From Pseudolysobacter sp964466115 (lineage in GTDB: Bacteria; Pseudomonadota; Gammaproteobacteria; Xanthomonadales; Rhodanobacteraceae): 64,000 nt of DNA. The notes under the pieces were generated by a model, which was not told the origin of the DNA, did no database searches, and saw only the letters and a program-made list of their open reading frames with translations. This document shows, in pieces, positions 34,663 to 41,970 of this stretch. Location of the stretch: assembly GCA_964466115.1 (NCBI GenBank), contig CAYXMH010000007.1, positions 1-64,000 on the forward strand. The letters run 5' to 3'. The position numbers and the translations under genes were made by a program. The first letter of the stretch is position 1. Each line of letters starts with the position of its first letter.

Positions 34663-34959
34663 ATGATTGACGGATTTTTAGCGTTGTACATCTTTATGCT
34701 TGCCGCATTTACCGGCCATGAGATCATCTCGAGGGTGCCGGTGATCTTGCATACCCCGCTGATGTCGGGATCGAATTTCGTGCATGGCATCGTCCTGGTC
34801 GGCGCCATGATCGCGCTTGGCGAAGCCACTACAACACTGCAACAGATCATCGGCTTTATCGGCGTGTTTTTAGGTGCTGGTAATGCAGCGGGCGGTTATG
34901 TCGTAACCGAACGCATGCTGCAAATGTTCAAGTCCAGCAAGAAGCCGGGGGCGCAGTAA
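34663..34959 (+). CDS. pntAB: NAD(P) transhydrogenase alpha subunit, part 2
   Basis: This 98-aa membrane protein has three hydrophobic helices (about 3-20, 38-55, 62-82) and the conserved TGHEIISRVPVILHTPLMSG. It forms part of the membrane domain dII. The ATG at 34663 has GAAGGGGG upstream; an earlier in-frame start lies inside pntAA. Its stop shares a base with the pntB start (TAATG). Confidence 0.96.
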   Translation: MIDGFLALYIFMLAAFTGHEIISRVPVILHTPLMSGSNFVHGIVLVGAMIALGEATTTLQQIIGFIGVFLGAGNAAGGYVVTERMLQMFKSSKKPGAQ

Positions 34960-36365
34960 TGGATACCGCACAACTGTTGCATTTCCTGGTGCAGGTGAGC
35001 TACTTCGCCGCCGCGGTGCTGTTCATTATGGGCATTAAGCGCATGTCCTCGCCGGTTACCGCGCGCAGCGGCATTCAATGGGCGGGTGTCGGCATGTTGG
35101 TGGCAACGATTGCCACCTATTTCCATGGCAACATGGAAAACCTGGCATTGATGACGATTGCGATTGGCGTCAGCGCGCTGTTTGCGTGGTACAGCGGCAA
35201 AAAAGTCGCCATGACCGACATGCCGCAGATGGTCGCTTTGTATAACGGCATGGGCGGTGGTTCGGCCGCAGCGATCGGCGCCAGCGCGTTGCTTGGCGCG
35301 GCCATGAGTGGTCATCTGCTAACCACACAACAAACGGTATTGGCGGTCATCGGCGCTTTAATCGGCGCAATCTCGTTTACCGGCTCGCTGATTGCGTTTA
35401 TGAAGTTGCAAGGCTGGATGGATAAAACCTTCCGCTTTGGTGGGCAACAAGTAGTCAACGGTCTTTGCTTTCTCGCGGCAGCCGGGCTTGGCGCTTATCT
35501 AGTGATTCACTTGGATACAAACCTGATCGTCGTGTTTTTTGTCCTGGCGTTGCTGTTCGGCGTATTGATGACCTTGCCGATCGGCGGCGCCGATATGCCG
35601 GTGGTGATTTCGCTGTTCAATGCATTTACCGGTTTGGCGGTGGGCTTTGAGGGCTTTGTTCAACAAAACGTCGCGCTGATCATCGCCGGTACCGTGGTCG
35701 GCGCTGCCGGTACTTTGCTAACCCGGCTGATGGCCAAAGCGATGAACCGCTCGATCAGCAATGTGCTGTTCTCGAATTTTGGCGGCGGTGGCGGCGCGGT
35801 AACGGAAATCAAAGGCTCGATGAAACCGATCGAAGCCTCGGACGCTGCATCGTTATTGTACTTGGCCGACAAAGTGATCATCGTTCCCGGTTACGGCATG
35901 GCGGTGGCGCAAGCCCAGCACAAAATCTGGGAGCTTAGCCAGCAGTTGATTAAGCGCGACAAGCAAGTGAAATTTGCGATTCATCCGGTGGCCGGGCGCA
36001 TGCCGGGCCACATGAACGTGCTGCTGGCCGAGGCGGGCGTTCCCTACGATTTGATTGCCGATATGGAAGACATCAATCCCGAATTCTCCACCTGCGATGT
36101 CGCGATTGTGATCGGCGCCAACGACGTGGTGAATCCCGTGGCGAAAACCGACAAATCAAGCCCCATTTACGGCATGCCGATTCTTGATGTCATCAACGCC
36201 AAACAGGTCATCGTGATCAAACGCGGCAAAGGCACCGGTTTCGCCGGAATCGAAAATGCGCTGTTCTATGCCGATAATTGCAAAATGCTTTACGCCGATG
36301 GGCAAGAAGCCGCGAACAAATTGATTTCGGAATTGAAGGCGATTGATTCGGGTGGCGGACATTGA
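34959..36365 (+). CDS. pntB: NAD(P) transhydrogenase beta subunit
   Basis: This 468-aa protein has about nine membrane helices (to about 265) followed by the NADP(H)-binding domain dIII: VPGYGMAVAQAQHKIWEL, HPVAGRMPGHMNVLLAEA, IGANDVVNPVAKTD and KRGKGTGFAGIENALF. It completes the proton-driven transhydrogenase. Confidence 0.98.
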   Translation: MDTAQLLHFLVQVSYFAAAVLFIMGIKRMSSPVTARSGIQWAGVGMLVATIATYFHGNMENLALMTIAIGVSALFAWYSGKKVAMTDMPQMVALYNGMGGGSAAAIGASALLGAAMSGHLLTTQQTVLAVIGALIGAISFTGSLIAFMKLQGWMDKTFRFGGQQVVNGLCFLAAAGLGAYLVIHLDTNLIVVFFVLALLFGVLMTLPIGGADMPVVISLFNAFTGLAVGFEGFVQQNVALIIAGTVVGAAGTLLTRLMAKAMNRSISNVLFSNFGGGGGAVTEIKGSMKPIEASDAASLLYLADKVIIVPGYGMAVAQAQHKIWELSQQLIKRDKQVKFAIHPVAGRMPGHMNVLLAEAGVPYDLIADMEDINPEFSTCDVAIVIGANDVVNPVAKTDKSSPIYGMPILDVINAKQVIVIKRGKGTGFAGIENALFYADNCKMLYADGQEAANKLISELKAIDSGGGH

Positions 36366-36400
36366 TACGAGAGCGCAGCGGTTGACACCTCTCCAACCTG

Positions 36401-36499
36401 GTAGGCTGGGCTGCTAAGCCCAGCCATTTGTGACACGCTTACAAACATGCGCCGCTATGTATAACATTGGAATAAGCTGGGCTTGGCAGCCCAGCCTAC
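36401..36499. repeat. Large inverted repeat element, family B
   Basis: This 99-bp element has near-perfect inverted ends: GTAGGCTGGGCTGCTAAGCC at the left and GGCTTGGCAGCCCAGCCTAC (offset by one base) at the right, with one mismatch in about 24 positions. Each end is itself a small hairpin. It fills the gap between pntB and the oxidase gene. A single half-copy is at 46829-46852. The form suggests a small non-autonomous element or a paired REP. Confidence 0.8.
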
Positions 36500-36539
36500 A
36501 GCCTGTAATGCCACCGCTTACGAAGCGCATGGTCGCAAC

Positions 36540-37943
36540 ATGAGCTTACCGATCACTTTGCTTAACACCCTTCGGCACTTATTCCCCAATGACGCACTGC
36601 TGACCGACCCCGCCGATTGCTTTGCCTATGGCTACGACAATTCCCGCCATCAGGCGCAACCGCTGGCGGTGGTGTTTCCACACTCGCACGATCAAGTAGT
36701 GGCCTTGGTGCGCGCCTGTCGCGAGTCACGCATCCCCCTGGTAGCACGCGGCCGCGGCACCAACACCACAGGCGCAACTGTTCCAATCGCAGGAGGAGTG
36801 GTTGCATCGTTCGAACGCATGAGCCGCATTTTGCGCATCGATCCCGACAACCGCCTGGCCGTGGTCGAACCCGGTGTTATCAACGCCGACCTGCAAAACG
36901 CCATCGCCCCGCTTGGTTTTTTTTGGCCGCCGGACCCCACCAGCGCACCGTATTGTTCCATCGGCGGCAATCTTGCCTGCAATGCCGGTGGGCCGCGCAC
37001 GGTGAAGTACGGCGCAACGCGCGAAAATGTTTATGGGCTGCGCGCCGTCAGCGGCGCCGGCGATGAATTCCGTTGCGGCGTGTACACCAGCAAAGGCGCG
37101 ACCGGCTACGATCTCACCCGTTTGTTGATCGGGTCTGAAGGAACCTTGGCCTTGATTACGGAGGCCACCTTGAAACTCACGCCATTGCCGGCGGCAAAAC
37201 AAACGCTGCGCGCCACCTATACCGATATCGCAAGCGCGACCCAGGCGGTGGTACGCATCATGCGCCAATCGATCACACCTTGCGCATTGGAGTTTCTTGA
37301 CGATGAAGCGCTGCGTTTGGCGCGCGAGCACGGCGGCGGCCTTATTCCCAACGCGGCCGCCATGTTGCTGATCGAGGTGGACGGCCAAGCCGATGCCTTG
37401 CTTAACATCACCGAATCGGTAGCGAATGCCGCACGCGGTGCCGGGTTGATCGAATTGCAAACCGCAACAACGGCGGAAGAGTCGATGCAGCTGTGGGCCG
37501 CGCGCAAGGCGCTGTCGCCCGCTCTGCGTAAAATCGCCCCGAAAAAGATCAATGAAGATGTGGTGGTGCCGGTTTCGCGTCTACCGGAACTGATCAGCGG
37601 GCTGCGCACCATTTCCACAACGCACGGAATTCCGATTGTAACCTTTGGGCATGCCGGTAACGGCAATGTCCACGTCAACTTATTGTATCAGCCGGAAAAT
37701 CCCCAGCAGGCCAGCAACGCGCCATCGTGTTTGCGCGCCGTGTTCGAGTTGGTGATCCGTTTGGACGGGACTTTGTCGGGCGAGCACGGCATCGGCCTTG
37801 ATAAACGCGAGTTTTTGCCTTTGGCTCTCGATCCGATTGCACTGGACTTGATGCACCGAATCAAAACCCAATTTGATCCGGATGGGATATTAAACCCGGG
37901 GAAGTTGTTGCCGCAGCTCAATGACGATCACCACAATCGCTGA
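36540..37943 (+). CDS. FAD-linked oxidase (GlcD / D-lactate dehydrogenase family)
   Basis: This 467-aa flavoprotein has an N-terminal PCMH-type FAD domain (about 30-215; VARGRGTNTTGATVP, YCSIGGNLACNAGGPRTVKY) and a C-terminal FAD-oxidase domain with FGHAGNGNVHVNLLY and SGEHGIGLDKREF. Members oxidise 2-hydroxy acids such as glycolate or D-lactate and pass electrons to quinone or cytochrome. No glcE or glcF gene adjoins it, so a stand-alone D-lactate or similar dehydrogenase is more likely than glycolate oxidase. The start at 36540 lies just after the family B repeat. The 3' end overlaps convergent pgpA by 16 bases. Confidence 0.85.
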   Translation: MSLPITLLNTLRHLFPNDALLTDPADCFAYGYDNSRHQAQPLAVVFPHSHDQVVALVRACRESRIPLVARGRGTNTTGATVPIAGGVVASFERMSRILRIDPDNRLAVVEPGVINADLQNAIAPLGFFWPPDPTSAPYCSIGGNLACNAGGPRTVKYGATRENVYGLRAVSGAGDEFRCGVYTSKGATGYDLTRLLIGSEGTLALITEATLKLTPLPAAKQTLRATYTDIASATQAVVRIMRQSITPCALEFLDDEALRLAREHGGGLIPNAAAMLLIEVDGQADALLNITESVANAARGAGLIELQTATTAEESMQLWAARKALSPALRKIAPKKINEDVVVPVSRLPELISGLRTISTTHGIPIVTFGHAGNGNVHVNLLYQPENPQQASNAPSCLRAVFELVIRLDGTLSGEHGIGLDKREFLPLALDPIALDLMHRIKTQFDPDGILNPGKLLPQLNDDHHNR

Positions 37944-38428
37944 AGCAGCATCAGCGCGCCACCGGCATACATTCCCGCCAAGAGATCGTCGAGCATCACG
38001 CCAAACCCTCCCTTTACGCTGCGATCCGCCCAAGACACCGGCCACGGTTTCCACACGTCAAATATACGGAAAAGAAAAAATCCGAGCACCATCGAACGCC
38101 AATCGTGCGCGGCGAACGTTAAGGTCAACCATTGACCGACGAATTCATCCCAGACAATGACACCGGGGTCTTGAACGCCAAGGCGACGCACAGCAATGCT
38201 GCTGGCCCATACACCGATGCCAAATGCCAGCGCAACTAAGCCTATGTACAACGCGAACGGCAGCTCACGTCCAAACCAATACGGCAGCAATGCCACCGCT
38301 GACCCTACCGTTCCCGGCGCAAACGGGCTGAACCCGCAGCCAAAGCCGCTGGCAATCCATCCGGCCGGATCTTTAAGAAGAGCCAATCGTTGCTCGCGCG
38401 TAATTCCAATGTGCAATAAAAATGGCAT
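37928..38428 (-). CDS. pgpA: Phosphatidylglycerophosphatase A
   Basis: This 166-aa membrane phosphatase makes phosphatidylglycerol from its phosphate. It has GFGCGFSPFAPGTVGS near the N-terminus, VWDEFVGQWLTL, and KGGFGVMLDDLLAGMYAGG at the C-terminus. The start MPFLLHIGIT at 38428 is used; a longer frame enters the repeat. The thiL-pgpA pairing is standard. Confidence 0.95.
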   Translation of the reverse strand: MPFLLHIGITREQRLALLKDPAGWIASGFGCGFSPFAPGTVGSAVALLPYWFGRELPFALYIGLVALAFGIGVWASSIAVRRLGVQDPGVIVWDEFVGQWLTLTFAAHDWRSMVLGFFLFRIFDVWKPWPVSWADRSVKGGFGVMLDDLLAGMYAGGALMLLQRLW

Positions 38429-38449
38429 GCGTATCAATTTTAAGAAAAG

Positions 38450-38520
38450 CCGTTCGTGCTGAGCCTGTCGAAGCATGAACGGCTTTTCCGTTCACCCTTC
38501 GACAGGCTCAGGGCGAACGG
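38450..38520 (+). repeat. Dispersed palindromic element, family A, copy 4
   Basis: It runs from CCGTTCGTGCTGAGCCTGTC to CAGGGCGAACGG and contains an extra internal CCGTTC/GAACGG pair. It lies between thiL and pgpA, preceded by TTTTAAGAAAAG. Confidence 0.85.
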
Positions 38521-38555
38521 AAAACCTGAGTTTTTATTATGCGCTGAAATAAGGC

Positions 38556-39527
38556 TCATACAGCAAAATGCTCGAAGCCGCGATGGGGCAATATCAGCTC
38601 ACTGCCATCCGGTTTATTCACACGCACACCCGAACCCGAGGTGATTCGACCAATGCAGGTGACGCCACAGTCCAAGTCGATCAAGTCTTGGACTAATGCG
38701 GTCGCCTTTTCGCTAGGCACGGTAAAGCACAGCTCATAATCGTCGCCACCGGCCAGCTGCAAACGCCAACGCGAATCGGGATCGAATAACGCGCGCAACG
38801 CTTTCGAACTCGGTAACGCCTCGATATTCAGTTCCGCACCAACATCGCTTTGTGCACAAATGTGTCCAAGATCGGCAAGCAACCCATCCGAAATATCGAT
38901 CGCAGCGGTGGCAATATCACGCAATGCCAAACCGGCCTTGATGCGCGGGTCGGGTCGATTAAGCCGTTTCATCAAACCGGCTGCCGCAGCGTTCGGCGTT
39001 TGCCCCTTCCCTGGCTTAGTGGCGATCTGCAAACCCGCGGCGGCATCACCTAAGGTACCGGTTACCCAAACGGTATCCCCCACGTTGGCCCCGGAACGCA
39101 ACAGCGCTTGCCCTGTCGGTACAAACCCATGCACCGTCACCGTAATGGTCAACGGCCCTTGCGTGGTATCACCACCCACCAAAGCCAGTTGGTAATGACG
39201 CGCCAATTGCGCGAACCCATCGGCAAAGCACCGCACCCAATCGCCATCGGCGGTCGGCAGGGTTAATGCCAACGTCGCCCACGCCGGCACCGCCCCCATC
39301 GCGGCAAGATCGCTCAGATTCACCGCCAATGCTTTCCAGCCAATGTCTTGCGCGCTGGTATTGAGCGGAAAATGCACGCCAGCAACTAACGTGTCGGTAC
39401 TCACGACCAATTCCTGACCATAAGGAACCGTCAATACCGCGCCGTCATCGCCGATGCCAACACGCACATCGTTGCGTGCGATGGCGCAGCGCTCGCGAAT
39501 TTCATGGATTAATGAGAATTCGCCCAT
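38556..39527 (-). CDS. thiL: Thiamine-monophosphate kinase
   Basis: This 323-aa enzyme phosphorylates thiamine phosphate to the diphosphate. It has VGIGDDGAVLTV, VSTDTLVAGVHF, LALVGGDTTQGPLT and AAIDISDGLLADLGHI, the metal and nucleotide motifs of the AIR synthase-like fold. It lies between nusB and pgpA. Confidence 0.97.
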   Translation of the reverse strand: MGEFSLIHEIRERCAIARNDVRVGIGDDGAVLTVPYGQELVVSTDTLVAGVHFPLNTSAQDIGWKALAVNLSDLAAMGAVPAWATLALTLPTADGDWVRCFADGFAQLARHYQLALVGGDTTQGPLTITVTVHGFVPTGQALLRSGANVGDTVWVTGTLGDAAAGLQIATKPGKGQTPNAAAAGLMKRLNRPDPRIKAGLALRDIATAAIDISDGLLADLGHICAQSDVGAELNIEALPSSKALRALFDPDSRWRLQLAGGDDYELCFTVPSEKATALVQDLIDLDCGVTCIGRITSGSGVRVNKPDGSELILPHRGFEHFAV

Positions 39528-39545
39528 CCCCCAAACCTTAGATGC

Positions 39546-40004
39546 TCAGCGGTTGGTGCCGCGATACTCTTCCGTACGCCACGCGGCTGCGGCCTTGTCG
39601 AGTACGCCGTTGATGTAGGTATGGCTCTGATCGGTTCCAAAACGCTTGGTGATTTCGATCGCTTCGTTGATCACCACACGATACGGCACATCCAAACGGT
39701 GCAATAGCTCGTATCCCGCCAATCGCAATACCGCGCGTTCGATTTGATCGACACCGGCCATTTCCCGATCCAGGCACGGGCGCAATTTGCCGTCGATTTC
39801 CTCTTGGTGCTTTTCGACACCCTTTAATAAGTCTTCGAAATAGGCAAGGTCTGCAATCTCCATTTCCTGCTCTTGGCGGAACTGATCGATGATCAGCGGC
39901 ATGGGATTGCCACTGATCTGCCAGGCATAAATCGCCTGTAAGGCACGCCGGCGCGAGCGGCTGCGCGCGGCCAGATCAATACCGTCGGAACGTTTCTTAC
40001 TCAT
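39546..40004 (-). CDS. nusB: Transcription antitermination factor NusB
   Basis: This 152-aa all-helical protein binds boxA RNA with NusE in rRNA antitermination. It has AARSRSRRRALQAIYAWQISG, LRLAGYELLHRLDVPYRVVI and EAIEITKRFGTDQSHTYING, typical of the family. The thiL gene follows by 18 bases. Confidence 0.97.
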   Translation of the reverse strand: MSKKRSDGIDLAARSRSRRRALQAIYAWQISGNPMPLIIDQFRQEQEMEIADLAYFEDLLKGVEKHQEEIDGKLRPCLDREMAGVDQIERAVLRLAGYELLHRLDVPYRVVINEAIEITKRFGTDQSHTYINGVLDKAAAAWRTEEYRGTNR

Positions 40005-40054
40005 CGGGGTTAGGGTTTCGTGGCAAGAACGCTAGTTTAATCCCTATCATGCGT

Positions 40055-40573
40055 TCAGGTCTTCTTTATCGGCGGTGCCGGCTCATTCAGCAACGGCAAT
40101 TGCTTACCCTCGATCGCCGGTAAATCGCGCTCCAAACGCTCAATTTCAGCGCGAAAATCGTACATATCGTCGAAACGTCGATACACCGAGGCAAACCGCA
40201 CGTAGGCCACTTGGTCGATCCCTTTTAATTCGCGCATCACCCATTCGCCCAAATGCCGTGCCGGCACCTCGCGCTCGTTGATGGCGCGCAAGCTGCGTAC
40301 CACCTCACGCACCACCGCGTCGACCGCATCGCTGGAAACCGGCCGTTTCTGTAACGCGCGTTCGATTCCGGTACGCAGTTTTCGTTCATCGAACGCCTCG
40401 CGCCGGCCGTCGCTTTTCACGATCACCGGCAATTTTACTTCCGCGGTTTCGAACGTATTGAAGCGCTCGCTACACGAAGGGCACTCGCGCCGCCGGCGCA
40501 CGGTGGCGCCATCGTCCGCTAAGCGCGAATCGATGACCCTCGTATCTTCATGCTGGCAATAAAGGCAACGCAT
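40055..40573 (-). CDS. nrdR: Ribonucleotide reductase repressor NrdR
   Basis: This 172-aa protein has an N-terminal zinc ribbon (MRCLYC at 1-6, CPSC further on) and an ATP-cone (about 49-139; LPVIVKSDGRREAFDERKL). It represses nrd genes in response to ATP/dATP. The start at 40573 is the conserved MRCLYC; the longer frame to 40621 overlaps glyA. Only about 50 bases separate it from nusB. The riboflavin genes that often lie between them are not here. Confidence 0.97.
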   Translation of the reverse strand: MRCLYCQHEDTRVIDSRLADDGATVRRRRECPSCSERFNTFETAEVKLPVIVKSDGRREAFDERKLRTGIERALQKRPVSSDAVDAVVREVVRSLRAINEREVPARHLGEWVMRELKGIDQVAYVRFASVYRRFDDMYDFRAEIERLERDLPAIEGKQLPLLNEPAPPIKKT

Positions 40574-40590
40574 TGAATGTTTGTGTGCTA

Positions 40591-41847
40591 CTACCGACCA
40601 TACACCGGAAACGCCCGGCATTGTTGAGTCACTTTTTCACGCACACCCGCAATGAGCGTATCGGCGCTTGGCGCATCAAGTACATCGCAAATCCAGTGCG
40701 CCAGACTCGTTACATCGGCTTCCCTATAGCCACGCGTAGTAACGGCCGGAGTACCCAAACGCAACCCGGAGGTGACGAACGGTGAGCGCGGATCGTTCGG
40801 TACCGCGTTTTTATTCACTGTGATATGGGCTTTGCCCAACGCTTCCTCAGCGTCCTTGCCGGTCACATCACGACCGATCATATCGACCAAGAACAAATGG
40901 TTTTTGGTACCACCCGAGACCACCCGATAGCCGCGCTGCACGATCACTTCCGCCATCGCCTGTGCATTTTTCACGACTTGCTGTTGATAGGATTTAAACG
41001 AAGGTTCCAACGCCTCTTTAAAAGCAACGGCCTTAGCGGCAATCACATGCATCAACGGGCCGCCTTGTGTACCTGGGAAAACCAGAGATTGCAGCTTTTT
41101 CTCAATCTCCTCATTCGATTTCGCAATGATGATTCCCCCGCGCGGACCGCGCAATGTCTTGTGCGTGGTGGAAGTGACGACATCCGCGTAAGGCACTGGA
41201 TTGGGGTAGACGCCGGCGGCCACCAATCCAGCCACGTGCGCCATATCCACCATAAAATACGCACCGACCGCTTGTGCAATCGCCGCCATCCGCTGCCAAT
41301 CCACCACTTGCGAATAGGCCGAGAATCCGCCAATCAGCATCTTTGGCTTATGTTCGCGCGCCAACCGCTCCATCTCAACGTAATCGATCAAACCGGTGCT
41401 GACATCCAAGCCATATTGCACCGCATGGAATACCTTGCCGGACAAATTCACTTTAGCGCCGTGCGTGAGATGGCCGCCATGCGCCAGGCTCATGCCAAGA
41501 ATGGTGTCGCCGGGCTTCAGCAGCGCGAAATACACCGCGGCATTCGCCTGCGAGCCCGAATGCGGCTGCACATTGGCGTAATCGGCGCCGAACAATTGTT
41601 TGACTCGCTCAATCGCCAAACGCTCGGCCACGTCGACAAATTCGCAACCACCGTAATAGCGTTTTCCGGGGTAGCCTTCCGCGTATTTGTTGGTGAGCAC
41701 CGAGCCTTGCGCCTCCAAAACCCGGGGGCTCGCGTAGTTTTCCGACGCAATCAGCTCCACGTGATCTTCTTGGCGCTGGCGCTCGTTGGCAATCGCGTGC
41801 GCGAGTTCATCGTCATAACCGGCAATGTGCAGGTCTCGGGCAAACAT
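40591..41847 (-). CDS. glyA: Serine hydroxymethyltransferase
   Basis: This 418-aa PLP enzyme interconverts serine and glycine and charges tetrahydrofolate. It has VELIASENYASPRVLEAQGS, NVQPHSGSQANAAVYFAL, DMAHVAGLVAAGVYPNP and the PLP-lysine motif VTSTTHKTLRGPRGG. The start MFARDLHI at 41847 has AGGA upstream. The order glyA-nrdR is common in gammaproteobacteria. Confidence 0.98.
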   Translation of the reverse strand: MFARDLHIAGYDDELAHAIANERQRQEDHVELIASENYASPRVLEAQGSVLTNKYAEGYPGKRYYGGCEFVDVAERLAIERVKQLFGADYANVQPHSGSQANAAVYFALLKPGDTILGMSLAHGGHLTHGAKVNLSGKVFHAVQYGLDVSTGLIDYVEMERLAREHKPKMLIGGFSAYSQVVDWQRMAAIAQAVGAYFMVDMAHVAGLVAAGVYPNPVPYADVVTSTTHKTLRGPRGGIIIAKSNEEIEKKLQSLVFPGTQGGPLMHVIAAKAVAFKEALEPSFKSYQQQVVKNAQAMAEVIVQRGYRVVSGGTKNHLFLVDMIGRDVTGKDAEEALGKAHITVNKNAVPNDPRSPFVTSGLRLGTPAVTTRGYREADVTSLAHWICDVLDAPSADTLIAGVREKVTQQCRAFPVYGR

Positions 41848-41970
41848 GGGCAATCCTAAATATGAATGGTTTGGAGGTGCAATGGTAACGGTTTCGCGCA
41901 GCGACTCCCACTGATGTTACACCGCATAACCCATGAGATAATGGCCTCTTAACGCACGAAAATCGCCCCC

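Noticed and set aside
36726..37460. 244-codon leftward frame opposite the FAD oxidase
   Set aside because: It lies wholly within a well-supported flavoprotein gene and has shadow-like composition.
40825..41859. 344-codon rightward frame opposite glyA
   Set aside because: It is antisense to an unmistakable glyA; no motifs or ribosome site.
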